DNA from: Gemmatimonas groenlandica
Lineage (GTDB): Bacteria; Gemmatimonadota; Gemmatimonadetes; Gemmatimonadales; Gemmatimonadaceae
Assembly (NCBI RefSeq): GCF_013004105.1
Contig: NZ_CP053085.1
Span: forward strand, 868,001 to 932,000
Reading direction: 5' to 3'
Length of the DNA: 64,000 nt
Part shown: one piece after another, positions 8,326 through 16,644 of the stretch
Layout of the letters: every line of letters begins with the position of its first letter
How positions within the stretch are numbered: position 1 is the stretch's first letter
Notes under the pieces: model-generated
What the model saw: only the letters and a program-made list of their open reading frames with translations
What the model was told of the DNA's origin: nothing
Databases searched by the model: none
Translations under genes and position numbers: made by a program

Positions 8326-8364
8326 CCGCCGTGGCTTCCCGCCGCAGGCGGAACGCCACGGCGG
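8326..8364. other. Hairpin that takes up the 5' end of tRNA-Glu
   Basis: CCGCCGTGGC (8326-8335) is exactly complementary to GCCACGGCGG (8355-8364), and the interior adds CCGCC/GGCGG around GCA. The right arm includes the first five bases of tRNA-Glu(CTC), so the precursor could fold either this way or as the tRNA acceptor stem. A second copy of CCGCCGTGGC lies near 8248. Confidence 0.5.
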
Positions 8365-8432
8365 TATCGTCTAGGGGACTAGGACACAGCCCTCTCAAGG
8401 CTGGAACACGGGTTCGAATCCCGTTACCGCTA
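8360..8432 (+). tRNA. tRNA-Glu (CTC)
   Basis: Acceptor GGCGGTA/TACCGCT closes with a G-U first pair. The D arm begins GTCTAGG as in other Glu tRNAs. Anticodon stem CAGCC/GGCTG encloses CTCTCAA, anticodon CTC. The 3' CCA is not encoded. Confidence 0.95.
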
Positions 8433-8462
8433 CTGAAGATGCTGTTGCAGGACGTAGACTCT

Positions 8463-8534
8463 GGCTCCATCGTCTATCGGTTAGGACACGACCCTTTCAA
8501 GGTTGAGAGACGGGTTCGATTCCCGTTGGAGCTA
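8463..8534 (+). tRNA. tRNA-Glu (TTC)
   Basis: Acceptor GGCTCCA/TGGAGCT also has a G-U first pair. The anticodon loop is CTTTCAA between CGACC and GGTTG. It is the second glutamate isoacceptor, 31 nt after the first. Confidence 0.95.
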
Positions 8535-8577
8535 TCAGCTCCCTCTGGAGCTGGCTGATGCAGGTGCAGGTGTTGTT

Positions 8578-8652
8578 GGGGGCGTAGCTCAGTTTGGTTA
8601 GAGCACTCGACTGTCACTCGAGAGGTCGCGGGTTCGAGCCCCGTCGCTCCCG
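8578..8652 (+). tRNA. tRNA-Asp (GTC)
   Basis: Acceptor GGGGGCG/CGCTCCC; anticodon stem CTCGA/TCGAG with loop CTGTCAC; discriminator G. The 3' CCA is not encoded. Confidence 0.96.
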
Positions 8653-8728
8653 TTGTTCCGCGGATGTTTGGGATGCAGGTGCTGGTGGAGTTTCCGCGAA
8701 CACAGATGCAGTGCTGCAGGTGTTGTAC

Positions 8729-8810
8729 GCCCTCGTGGTGGAATTGGTAGACACGCTACTTTGAGGTGGTAGTGCTTAACGGCGTCGCGGTTCGAGTCCG
8801 CGCGAGGGCA
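8729..8810 (+). tRNA. tRNA-Leu (GAG)
   Basis: This is a class II tRNA of 82 nt with a long variable arm. The acceptor GCCCTCG/CGAGGGC is perfect, and anticodon loop TTGAGGT lies between CTACT and GGTAG. The discriminator A is typical of leucine. Confidence 0.95.
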
Positions 8811-8859
8811 CTGTTTACCGCTGGATAGCACGACACGGCACCTCACCGTGAGATCGAAC

Positions 8860-8931
8860 GCCACAGTAGCTCAGTGGTAGAGCACCCGATTCGTAATCGG
8901 GCGGTCATCGGTTCAATCCCGATCTGTGGCT
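8860..8931 (+). tRNA. tRNA-Thr (CGT)
   Basis: Acceptor GCCACAG/CTGTGGC and anticodon stem CCCGA/TCGGG around TTCGTAA. Last member of the seven-tRNA cluster. The 3' CCA is not encoded. Confidence 0.96.
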
Positions 8932-8971
8932 CTGGTTGGTTCAGAGCAGATTCATAGCAGCAACATCGAAG

Positions 8972-8998
8972 CGGCCCCCGATCACTCGGGGGCCGTTT
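8972..8998 (+). terminator. Terminator of the tRNA cluster
   Basis: A perfect 10-bp stem CGGCCCCCGA/TCGGGGGCCG with loop TCAC is followed by TTT. It ends the tRNA transcript before the MFS gene. Confidence 0.7.
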
Positions 8999-9051
8999 CG
9001 CGTTTGCGGCGTATTGGCACCATTGGCACAGCTGTGCACACGCGCTCGACC

Positions 9052-10377
9052 ATGCACATTCCCGACATGGCCACTCCGTCGACGCAATCGCCCGCGAATG
9101 CCCCCGTCAATCCCGCGGAGCAAGGCTCGCGCTATCGCTACGTCGTGCTCGCGATGCTCGTACTTGCCTACACGTTCAACTTTCTTGATCGCCAGATCCT
9201 CGGCATTCTCAAGGAACCGATCAAGAAGGAGCTCGGGCTCACCGACACACAGCTCGGGCTGATGGGTGGGCTCGCCTTCGCGATGCTCTACTCCACGTTG
9301 GCGGTGCCGATTGCGTGGCTCGCCGATCGGGCCAGTCGCACTTGGATCATGACGGCGGCGCTGGGCCTCTGGAGCGCGTTCACGATGGCCTGTGGCTTCG
9401 CGACTGGCTTCTGGTCGTTGTTCCTGGCGCGCGTCGGCGTGGGCTTCGGTGAAGCCGGTGGGGTGGCACCGGCCTATTCGCTCGTCAGCGACTACTTCCC
9501 GAAGGAGCAGCGCGCCCGGGCGCTCGCTGCGTACTCGTTCGGGATTCCCGTGGGATCCGCGCTCGGCATTCTCTTCGGCGGCCTCATCGCTGCGTCGATC
9601 AGCTGGCGCGTGGCGTTCTTCATCGTCGGCGGCGCTGGCGTGCTGTTGGCGCCGATTTTCAAGCTCGTCGTGAAGGATCCGGTGCGCGGTGGGCTCGACG
9701 GCGCCACCGCCGCCGCGCCGTCGATCGCGCCACCGTTCTCGAACGTGGTGGCGACCGTGTTGCCGAAGCCGACCTTCTGGCTGCTCGCACTCGGGGCCGC
9801 CTGCTCGTCGGTGTGCGGATACGGCGTGGCCTTCTGGCTGCCAAGCTTCTTCATCCGCAGTCTCGGCCTCACCTTGGTGCAGACCTCGTGGTACTACGGC
9901 GGGATCAACCTGATCGGTGGCGTGGCCGGCATCTGGCTGGGCGGTGCGTTCGCCGACCGCTTCGCGAAGAAGAACCGCGCCGCGTACGCCCTCACGCCGG
10001 CCGTGTGCTTTCTGGTGGCGCTCCCATTTGCCTACGCCGCCATGAACACGACGTCGCTGGTGTGGGCCTTCGTGCTGTTCCTGGTGCCCACTGGTCTCAA
10101 TCTCGCGTGGCTCGGGCCGGTCATCGGCGCGGTGCAACACCTCGCGCCGGCGAACATGCGCACCACAACCAATTCGCTCTTTTTGTTGATCAACAATCTG
10201 CTGGGCATCGCGGTGGGCCTCTGGATCTTCGGCTACCTGTCAGACCTGCTCGCGCCGCGCTACGGCACCGAGTCGATGCGCTACGCGCTCTACTACGGCG
10301 CCGGCTTCTACGTGATGGCGTCGCTGCTGCTCTGGTTGGCGTCGCGGCGTCTGGCTGCCGACTGGGTCGAGGCGTAA
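9052..10377 (+). CDS. MFS transporter, spinster-like
   Basis: This 441-residue inner-membrane carrier has twelve predicted helices. The first helix reads VVLAMLVLAYTFNFLDRQIL, and the loop between helices 2 and 3 carries the MFS signature as AWLADRASR. The NFLDR motif and the GVGFGEAGGVAPAYSLVSDYFP segment are characteristic of the spinster-like subgroup, whose bacterial members are mostly uncharacterised; the eukaryotic members move lipids such as sphingosine-1-phosphate. The ATG at 9052 was chosen because it puts the first helix about 25 residues in; an ATG at 9067 is also possible. The substrate cannot be told. The gene stands alone after the tRNA cluster and converges with the M14 peptidase gene. 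Confidence 0.87.
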   Translation: MHIPDMATPSTQSPANAPVNPAEQGSRYRYVVLAMLVLAYTFNFLDRQILGILKEPIKKELGLTDTQLGLMGGLAFAMLYSTLAVPIAWLADRASRTWIMTAALGLWSAFTMACGFATGFWSLFLARVGVGFGEAGGVAPAYSLVSDYFPKEQRARALAAYSFGIPVGSALGILFGGLIAASISWRVAFFIVGGAGVLLAPIFKLVVKDPVRGGLDGATAAAPSIAPPFSNVVATVLPKPTFWLLALGAACSSVCGYGVAFWLPSFFIRSLGLTLVQTSWYYGGINLIGGVAGIWLGGAFADRFAKKNRAAYALTPAVCFLVALPFAYAAMNTTSLVWAFVLFLVPTGLNLAWLGPVIGAVQHLAPANMRTTTNSLFLLINNLLGIAVGLWIFGYLSDLLAPRYGTESMRYALYYGAGFYVMASLLLWLASRRLAADWVEA

Positions 10378-10407
10378 ACGGCGCGACGCCGAGGCCGTGA
10401 TCGGTCG

Positions 10408-12177
10408 TTACCTCACCGCGTTCATCGAGCGCAGCACGGGGAAGTACGCCGGTGCCGGCGACTGACCCAGTACGGCGTCGAGCAGGTTCCACCACATGAA
10501 GCCGTCGTCGGAGCGCGGGTCCATCAGGATGAACGTCAGGCGCGCCAACGGCTGATCCATCGGAATCACCAGAGAGCCGGCCGGCAACGTCTGCTCGGTC
10601 GCTTCCCACGCGCCGGTGAGCGTGCGCCCCTTGTGCGTGCCTTGGTACTCGCGTGTCTCCAGCGTATTGGTCGCGATCTTGAAGCGGTCACCGCTGAACG
10701 GCTGGTCAGCCGTCGTCACGCTGTAGCGAATGCCGTGGGCCTCGAGTCGATCGATCACCGTGGCCATCATGCGCTGCGTCGGTGTGCCGGCCGCTCCACC
10801 GCGTGTGCCGCCGACTCCACCAGGCGCGGGTGCCGGCGCTGCCGCTGCGGTGGGTGCCGCCGTCATGGGCACGACCCACGCTCGCGGTGCCAGAGTCGTC
10901 TCGGTGGGCTCGGCGGTGCCGTAGAACGGCAGCATTTCGCTCGTCACGTTGGCGTCGCCCAAGCCATCGGGACGCAAGCGATACGGACGGTCGGCGACAT
11001 ACGGATTGCGCACCGAGATGGTGGGCGCGAACACGATCTTCTGCAGTGCCGGTGCCTTCACCAACTGCTGACGCACGGCAAGCTGCTGGCCGATGATCGA
11101 CTCGGCGTTGGCCTTGGCGACCACGTCGCGCACCGTCTCGCCGTGCGATGCCACGTAGCCGAGCGACTCCTCGAGGAACCAGTACGTCTCGGTGATGCGC
11201 GTCTTGAACGACGCGTACGAGTAGGTCTCGGTGAGCAGACCGAGGATATTGCGCACACCGTAATACGTGGACGTGTAGCGCGGCTTCGCGAGCTCGGCGT
11301 CGGAACGCCAGGCGCGTTGATCGCCGGTGCCCGACACGCCGCCGTAGTAGAACCAGTCGGAGCCGTGTTTCGCCTTCACGTTCTTCGTGATCTCCGGCAG
11401 CAATACGTCGCGCAGCAGGCTCATTTGCGCCTTCGAGTTGTTCGGATTGAGCGAGGTCTCGTACGTCATGTTGAACCCGCTGGTGGAGCTCCCGTCAGTG
11501 GTGTGCAGATCCATCGCCACGTGCGGCTGATAGCGTGTGAGCAGCGACGCCATCGAACGCGCTTCGGCGGTTTCCATCTTGGTCCCGTCGCGATTGAGAT
11601 CGAGGCCCAACGCATTCTCACGCGTGCCCATGCCACCCACCGGGCCCGCCTGCGATCCGCGGTTGGTGACCGCCACGCGTTCATTGCCGTCGGCGTTGTA
11701 GATCGGGTTGATCAGCAGCACGGTGGTCTTGAGCCACGCATTGCGCTCGCCCTTCGCGATGGAGCGCAGCAACCAGAGCAGCGCTTCCTTTCCTTCCACT
11801 TCACCCGCGTGAATGTTGCCCTGGATGTACACACGGGTCTTGTTGGTCGCGAGCACCTGCGCCGCGGTGGCGCCGGGCGCGCCGATCACGGCGAGCGGCA
11901 GCGGCCGTCCTTCGGTGGTGTAGCCGTAGGTGGTGAGATGAATATTCGGATTCACCGCCGCCATCTGCTTCATGTACGCGATGACCTCGTCGTACCGGCT
12001 CGTCTCGGCGAAGTCGGTACGCTCAGGTCGCGTGAGCCACTGCGCACCGCCGGTCGCCTTGGTCGCGGTCGCCTTGGCAGGGCCTTGAGCGGCGAGGGCG
12101 CGCCCGTCGAGCAGCGCAACGGCAGAGGCGAGGGCGCACAGCGCGCGCGTGGCACGCGAAACGGACAACGGCTTCAT
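10408..12177 (-). CDS. Secreted M14-family zinc carboxypeptidase
   Basis: This 589-residue exported metallopeptidase has a signal peptide ending at ALAAQ. The zinc site is built from the M14 motif HAGEVEGKE (His and Glu near residue 125) and a later His in MDLHTTDG. The catalytic Glu is probably in LTETYSY. The C-terminal ~200 residues form a beta-rich domain with an Ala/Pro/Gly linker around AAPTAAAAPAPAPGG. It probably trims peptides in the periplasm or medium. Its ATG overlaps the stop codon of the upstream gene (ATGA), making it the third gene of an overlapping trio with a 5'-3' exonuclease and a secreted beta-sandwich protein. Confidence 0.88.
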   Translation of the reverse strand: MKPLSVSRATRALCALASAVALLDGRALAAQGPAKATATKATGGAQWLTRPERTDFAETSRYDEVIAYMKQMAAVNPNIHLTTYGYTTEGRPLPLAVIGAPGATAAQVLATNKTRVYIQGNIHAGEVEGKEALLWLLRSIAKGERNAWLKTTVLLINPIYNADGNERVAVTNRGSQAGPVGGMGTRENALGLDLNRDGTKMETAEARSMASLLTRYQPHVAMDLHTTDGSSTSGFNMTYETSLNPNNSKAQMSLLRDVLLPEITKNVKAKHGSDWFYYGGVSGTGDQRAWRSDAELAKPRYTSTYYGVRNILGLLTETYSYASFKTRITETYWFLEESLGYVASHGETVRDVVAKANAESIIGQQLAVRQQLVKAPALQKIVFAPTISVRNPYVADRPYRLRPDGLGDANVTSEMLPFYGTAEPTETTLAPRAWVVPMTAAPTAAAAPAPAPGGVGGTRGGAAGTPTQRMMATVIDRLEAHGIRYSVTTADQPFSGDRFKIATNTLETREYQGTHKGRTLTGAWEATEQTLPAGSLVIPMDQPLARLTFILMDPRSDDGFMWWNLLDAVLGQSPAPAYFPVLRSMNAVR

Positions 12178-12743
12178 CGGACGACTCCAGGGGGAGAGAA
12201 CATCGGGGTCTGGTGCTGTTGAACGACGGCGAAGGGGGCCACTTCGTTGTGGTCCTGAATCGTGCGGAGCTCGTGCAGCCGCGGTGTGGGGCCGCCGCGC
12301 GCGCGCAGCACCACGGCAATGCTGGTCTTGCCCTTCGTCACCGCGTACGGCACGAGGATTTCGACGACGGTGGGCGTAGCGCCTGCCGCCGCGTAGTGCC
12401 TGGAGGCGATGAGACTATCCTCCACGACTAGATCGTAGTCGCCCGAGGTGGTGCTCAGGAACGTGCAGGCGATCGTGACGTCCGTATCGTCGAAGGTCGT
12501 GAGGGCGTATCGGATCCAGTCGCGAGCCTGCCGGAAGGCGCGGCCGTCGGCCGTGCCGGTGGTGTCCTCATGCGCCGCGTATCCGTGCATCGCTTCACTG
12601 CTGGCGTTGCCGGCCTCTACGCGGTCCACCACGCGGCGATCGCGGGCCGAGAAGGGGTTGGCCGACGCGGCCGTCGCGCAGGCCCCCAGAAGGGCTGCCA
12701 GGGCCGCCGCGCGGCGGAGCCGGGTGGGTACGTGCGCCGTCAT
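12174..12743 (-). CDS. Secreted beta-sandwich protein, resembles DUF6805
   Basis: This 189-residue protein has an N-terminal export signal (hydrophobic stretch ending CATAASA). The mature part begins with ARDRRVVDRVEAGNASSEAMHGY and continues with alternating strands ending in TPRLHELRTIQ. That resembles the beta-sandwich appended to GH127-type glycosidases (DUF6805), here standing alone with no catalytic domain. It may be a carbohydrate-binding or protein-protein module. Both ends overlap the neighbouring genes by 4 nt, so translation is coupled to the exonuclease before it and the M14 peptidase after it. The family match is tentative. Confidence 0.7.
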   Translation of the reverse strand: MTAHVPTRLRRAAALAALLGACATAASANPFSARDRRVVDRVEAGNASSEAMHGYAAHEDTTGTADGRAFRQARDWIRYALTTFDDTDVTIACTFLSTTSGDYDLVVEDSLIASRHYAAAGATPTVVEILVPYAVTKGKTSIAVVLRARGGPTPRLHELRTIQDHNEVAPFAVVQQHQTPMFSPPGVVR

Positions 12744-13639
12744 TCTTCGGGAAATGGCACGACATCGAGCCCGGGGCCGGCCGCAGTACGCGACACCGGA
12801 CCGTCGGTGCTGCCGGCCGCCACGCCGGCACGCGCCTGTGAACCACCGGGCCAGGCGATGGCACTCAAGGCGCATCGCGCGAGATCTATCTCGGGCAGCG
12901 GCACATCCTGACGGATTGTGGTGAGCTGCAGCATCAGTCGTAGGTGCTCGTGCTGCCCGGCCAGCTTCGCGGTGTCGTCACGATGACTCACGAACTCGCT
13001 GGCCTCGAGGGCCTTCTCGATGGACTGCCAGCGTCGCAGCAGCTTCACCGCGGTGCCTTTCCCCACGCTCTTCACGCCGGGAATGTCGTCGCCCTCTTCG
13101 CCGCACAGCGCCTTGAAGGCCGGCAGGTTGGGGGGAAGCACTCCGAACTTGGCCAACACTTCGGCGGCACTCCACGGCTTGATCCGCATGCCGTTCGGTC
13201 CTTTTCCGGCACCCACATACGTCGCCACATCGACGCCTTCCGACACGAACTGGAGCAGGTCGGAGTCGTTCGACAGCACGGTTACCCGTGCCTCATCGCG
13301 GAAGCGCGCCATGAGCGAGGCCACGCTGTCATCGCCTTCGAACGACGCGACACTCACACTGGCGATGCCGGTCGCTTCCACGCCTTCGCGGATGGGGGTG
13401 ATGCGGGTGCGCATCGAGCCGGTGCGCCGGTGCTTGTACGTGGGGAACAGGGCATGCCGAAAGGTCGGCCCTTCGTGGTCCCAGGCGGCCACCAGGTGCG
13501 TGGCGGCGATATCCATCGCCGCGCCCCGCGCCATCTGGCACCAGAGACGCACGCCGTTCGTGACATCGCCGGCTGCCACGTGAGCAGCGCGGCCGGCCAA
13601 TGATTGGGCGTCGACGATGAGAAGGTGCGGCAAAGTCAT
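12740..13639 (-). CDS. 5'-3' exonuclease / flap endonuclease (PolA N-domain type)
   Basis: This 299-residue FEN-family nuclease resembles the free-standing homologues of the DNA polymerase I 5'-nuclease domain (ExoIX). Metal-binding acidic residues are visible at LLIVDAQ, FEGDDSVASL and LSNDSDLLQ. The helix-three-turn-helix DNA-binding motif is EEGDDIPGVKSVGKGTAV. It cuts 5' flaps or duplex 5' ends in repair or Okazaki processing. The last ~35 residues are a poorly conserved Gly/Ala-rich tail. No ribosome-binding site is present; TAAATT lies 6 nt before the ATG, suggesting a leaderless transcript. It is the first gene of an overlapping trio with two secreted proteins. Confidence 0.88.
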   Translation of the reverse strand: MTLPHLLIVDAQSLAGRAAHVAAGDVTNGVRLWCQMARGAAMDIAATHLVAAWDHEGPTFRHALFPTYKHRRTGSMRTRITPIREGVEATGIASVSVASFEGDDSVASLMARFRDEARVTVLSNDSDLLQFVSEGVDVATYVGAGKGPNGMRIKPWSAAEVLAKFGVLPPNLPAFKALCGEEGDDIPGVKSVGKGTAVKLLRRWQSIEKALEASEFVSHRDDTAKLAGQHEHLRLMLQLTTIRQDVPLPEIDLARCALSAIAWPGGSQARAGVAAGSTDGPVSRTAAGPGLDVVPFPEE

Positions 13640-13724
13640 CGGGACAATTTAGCCACGGGCCGGCTCGACGAACGGCGCTTGGAGATACGTCACGCGTCAG
13701 AGGTCGCATGACGACGGCCAGCTC

Positions 13725-13757
13725 CGAGGGCGGGGAGTTTCTCTCTCCCCGCCCTCG
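13725..13757. terminator. Strong hairpin between hydrolase and exonuclease genes
   Basis: A perfect 13-bp GC-rich stem (13725-13737 with 13745-13757) has loop TTTCTCT. A TTT follows only on the plus side, but the gene it would terminate (the hydrolase) reads on the minus strand. Confidence 0.6.
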
Positions 13758-13787
13758 TTTCGCACGCCCAGGCGCCTGCGCCGTGGA

Positions 13788-15044
13788 CTACGGGGCCGGT
13801 TTCACACCGCTGGTGACCCACGCGGTGAGATCGCCGAAGGCATCGGAGATTTCCGCCGCGTTGACCTTGCAGTGGCCATAGCGATTGATCAAGCGCTGCG
13901 ACAGAAAATCGGTGGCGCCGGCGGCCGTGACGGCATTTAGCAGTTCGGACTCATGCTGCACCGGCACGGCCGGATCGTACGCGTTGTGCACCGTGAGCAC
14001 CGGAATGCGTAGGTCTCCCGATGGTGTGAAATTGTGCGACAGATACTGCTCGGCCGCCGGATCGATGGTATAGCGCGTGACGGTCGCGTTGGCCAGCTGC
14101 AGCAAGGGCGTGAGCGCGGCCGCCGGAAGCAGCGGCGTGCCGACGCTATACACGGTCGTCGCATTGTCGAAGGGGGAGAAGCCGTGCGTCAGCTCCACGA
14201 TGTTGTTGATGCCGCGCGCGTGAAAGGATACGCCGGTGATCAGCGACTCGAGGAGGCTCGGGAAGAAATTCGCGGGATCGACGGGCAGCGGCGTTTGCGC
14301 CGTGCTGGCCATCGCCAGCAGTTTGGCCTGGTTGGCCGGACTCGGCGCGATGGTGCCGATGATCGTCATCGGATTGATGACGGTGTTGGCCGGCACGCCG
14401 AGCACGTTGCCGGGCAGCATGCCGGGGAAGTACGCATCAGCCAGGGCACGTACGTGCCCGAGATACTGCGTCTGGACACGCGACCCGCCGACCATTCCGC
14501 ACACGAGCAGCGCGCCGTCATACTGCGACGCGTACTGCTCGGCGAGCGTGAGCGCGACGCCGCCGCCCAGTGAATATCCGATCAGATAGTTTTTCGTCGG
14601 TGTGGCCGGGAGGTTCGACGCGAGCAGGCCCCGCAATTGGTGCGTGCGCTGCGCGCCGTCCTTCACGACGAAGCCATTCTCGGAATAACTCGAGTAGGCA
14701 ACGGCGTATCCGAGTGCGCCCAGCGCTTCCCGCGTCGCGTAGAGTCCGTCCTGATCACGGAGATCGACGGGCGTGGAGACATCGCGGAAGCCGTGCGCGA
14801 CCGTGACGGTCTGACCATTCCAGGCGGTGGGCACGTACATGGCGTACAGGGCGCCAGGGCCGGTGCTGCCCTCGACGATGCGCGCCCATGGGCCGTACGC
14901 CGGCGGTCCGGCGGTCTTCTCGAGGGCGGGTGAGGCGGTGACGGCCGTTGATGGCGCGACGATCCCGTCGCTGCACGCGGCAAGCATGACAACTGCGGCG
15001 CTCGCGACGACGGCGAGCACGGAACGCTGGAAGTGGAGCAACAT
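13788..15044 (-). CDS. Alpha/beta-hydrolase lipoprotein (lipase/esterase-like)
   Basis: This is a 418-residue surface or periplasmic hydrolase. The signal sequence ends in the lipobox LAAC. The nucleophile elbow is GYSLGGG, followed by HNAYDPAVPV (acid) and YGHCK (His) in the right order for an alpha/beta-hydrolase triad. Oxyanion-region segments VAHGFRD and VAYSSYSENG precede it, resembling secreted tannase/feruloyl-esterase or prolyl-oligopeptidase-like enzymes. The ATG at 15044 is preceded by GGGAGA at suitable spacing, which decides it over a start at 15071. It is a single gene. The substrate is unknown. Confidence 0.82.
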   Translation of the reverse strand: MLLHFQRSVLAVVASAAVVMLAACSDGIVAPSTAVTASPALEKTAGPPAYGPWARIVEGSTGPGALYAMYVPTAWNGQTVTVAHGFRDVSTPVDLRDQDGLYATREALGALGYAVAYSSYSENGFVVKDGAQRTHQLRGLLASNLPATPTKNYLIGYSLGGGVALTLAEQYASQYDGALLVCGMVGGSRVQTQYLGHVRALADAYFPGMLPGNVLGVPANTVINPMTIIGTIAPSPANQAKLLAMASTAQTPLPVDPANFFPSLLESLITGVSFHARGINNIVELTHGFSPFDNATTVYSVGTPLLPAAALTPLLQLANATVTRYTIDPAAEQYLSHNFTPSGDLRIPVLTVHNAYDPAVPVQHESELLNAVTAAGATDFLSQRLINRYGHCKVNAAEISDAFGDLTAWVTSGVKPAP

Positions 15045-15201
15045 GGAGACATCTCCCGGGCACACGCCCAATTAGGTAGTGCTGCATCGCACACTGTGCG
15101 TGCCTCTACCTTCTGGCGTGCGGGAGGGCCACGGTATCCGTCAGATGACGTACACGCGGTCGCCGAATCCTCGATACGCGTTTCGCTACACGCTCGATGT
15201 C

Positions 15202-16347
15202 TCAGCGCGGCAGCGTTACGCGGAAGGTCGTACCAGCTTCAATCGACGAGGTGACGTCGATGCGCCCGTTGTGCGCGGACACGATGCGATCGGTGATGTA
15301 TAGGCCAAGGCCGAGGTGGTGGTCGGCGGAATCCGAGGGCGCGTCGGCGAGCACGCGCTTGAACGGACTGAACAATCCAGCGATGTCGGCGGCGGGAATC
15401 ACACGACCGAAGTTGCCGACGTCGATGACTACCTGGCGATCGGTCCCATGCGCGCGGATCGACACGGGCAGTGACGAATCCCCGTGATGCACCGCATTGC
15501 TGAGCAGATTGGCAAGCACCTGTCGGATTCGCGCGGCGTCCACCGGCGCCCACAGTCCCGCTTCGATCTGCGGCTCGAAGGCCCACTGCGGGTGGGCGGC
15601 TTCGATCTCCTCCACGGCGTGCTGGACGAGCGTGCTCAGGTCGGTGGCTTCGGAGGCAATGCCCAGTCCCGCCCCCATACGCGTGCGCGTGAAGTCGAGC
15701 AGGTCATCGACCAGTTCGATCATGCGGGTCACACTGCGCGAGGCGCGCGAGACAAGCACGGACTGCGTCGTGTCGCGTGACGGACTGGTGGCCAGGTGAT
15801 CCGTGACCATGAGCACCGTCTGCAGCGGCGCGCGAAGATCGTGGCTGAGGATCGCGAGAAACAGATCCTTGGACTCGTCGATGCTGCTGGTAAAACGCGT
15901 GACCGATTCACCTATGGATTGGTCGACGGACGCGTTGAAGCGCAGGAGATCGTTGATGTCATCGGTGTCGAGCGTCGCGCGGGATGCGGTCCAGAGCCGG
16001 AGCACGCTCGCCCGCAGCGCACGGAACTCCGAGACCATCTCTCCGACGCTGAATCCATGGTGTGCGCGCTCGGCTCCGTGCGCCTGGGCCGCCGAGTCGT
16101 AGCCCCCCACCGATTCGTCGTGCTCGGCGCGCGCCTTGTGGGCCCCGGTGTCATGCGACTGCGTCCGGTGCAGGTCGGCGACGATGTCGCGGAGCATGCT
16201 GGCGGAGTGGTCGCGCAGTGCCGCGCGGTCGAGGTGCTCGGCGCCTTCTCGGGTGCTGGCAAACTCCTCCCAAGCAGCGAGAATGGCGTCGCGGTTGGCT
16301 TCGATGAACTCAGGCAGGCGCACGGCGGGACGGGGCAGAGGTGTCAC
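15202..16347 (-). CDS. Sensor histidine kinase with RsbRD-like N-domain
   Basis: This 381-residue soluble kinase starts with GTG. The N-terminal ~150 residues (IEANRDAILAAWEEFAS, then GFSVGEMVSEFRALR) resemble the globin-like RsbRD_N sensor domain. A HisKA domain follows with phospho-acceptor motif LSHDLRAPLQ, then a HATPase domain with N-box NLLSNAVHHG and G-box GLGLYITDRIV. There is no transmembrane segment, so it senses something inside the cell. No response regulator lies next to it, so it is an orphan kinase. Confidence 0.87.
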   Translation of the reverse strand: MTPLPRPAVRLPEFIEANRDAILAAWEEFASTREGAEHLDRAALRDHSASMLRDIVADLHRTQSHDTGAHKARAEHDESVGGYDSAAQAHGAERAHHGFSVGEMVSEFRALRASVLRLWTASRATLDTDDINDLLRFNASVDQSIGESVTRFTSSIDESKDLFLAILSHDLRAPLQTVLMVTDHLATSPSRDTTQSVLVSRASRSVTRMIELVDDLLDFTRTRMGAGLGIASEATDLSTLVQHAVEEIEAAHPQWAFEPQIEAGLWAPVDAARIRQVLANLLSNAVHHGDSSLPVSIRAHGTDRQVVIDVGNFGRVIPAADIAGLFSPFKRVLADAPSDSADHHLGLGLYITDRIVSAHNGRIDVTSSIEAGTTFRVTLPR

Positions 16348-16426
16348 CGGAAGGTAGTACGCTCCAGCTAGACGTCGTATGGATGGGACGAGATCGTGCA
16401 GGTGGCGCGGATTGGGGGGCGAGGGC

Positions 16427-16456
16427 TTTACCCGAGCGGGCCGCGCGGAGTAGCTT
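16427..16456 (+). promoter_or_regulatory. Predicted promoter of tRNA-Gly
   Basis: TTTACC (16427-16432), an 18-nt spacer and TAGCTT (16451-16456) lie 33 nt before the tRNA. The -10 hexamer is identical to the one before the lipoprotein gene at 1361. Confidence 0.4.
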
Positions 16457-16489
16457 CTGGGGTGGGGTGGTCGGAGGCTCGGCCGCGCT

Positions 16490-16562
<73 letters not shown>

Positions 16563-16577
16563 CTGAGATAAGGCAGA

Positions 16578-16614
16578 GCCCCGCAACGGTTTCCGTTGCG
16601 GGGCGTTGCTTTTT
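16578..16614 (+). terminator. Rho-independent terminator after tRNA-Gly
   Basis: A perfect 12-bp stem GCCCCGCAACGG/CCGTTGCGGGGC with a TTT loop is followed by GTTGCTTTTT. It ends the tRNA transcript 30 nt before the stop codon of the convergent GH26 gene. Confidence 0.88.
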
Positions 16615-16644
16615 CTCCACGTGCTTCGATGGTGCTTTCGTGTC

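Noticed and set aside
8941-10140. 399-codon minus-strand frame
   Set aside because: Exactly antisense to the MFS transporter; composition (Arg, His, Glu without hydrophobic core) is that of a shadow frame.
10633-12222. 529-codon plus-strand frame
   Set aside because: Antisense to the M14 peptidase, which has intact zinc motifs and a signal peptide.
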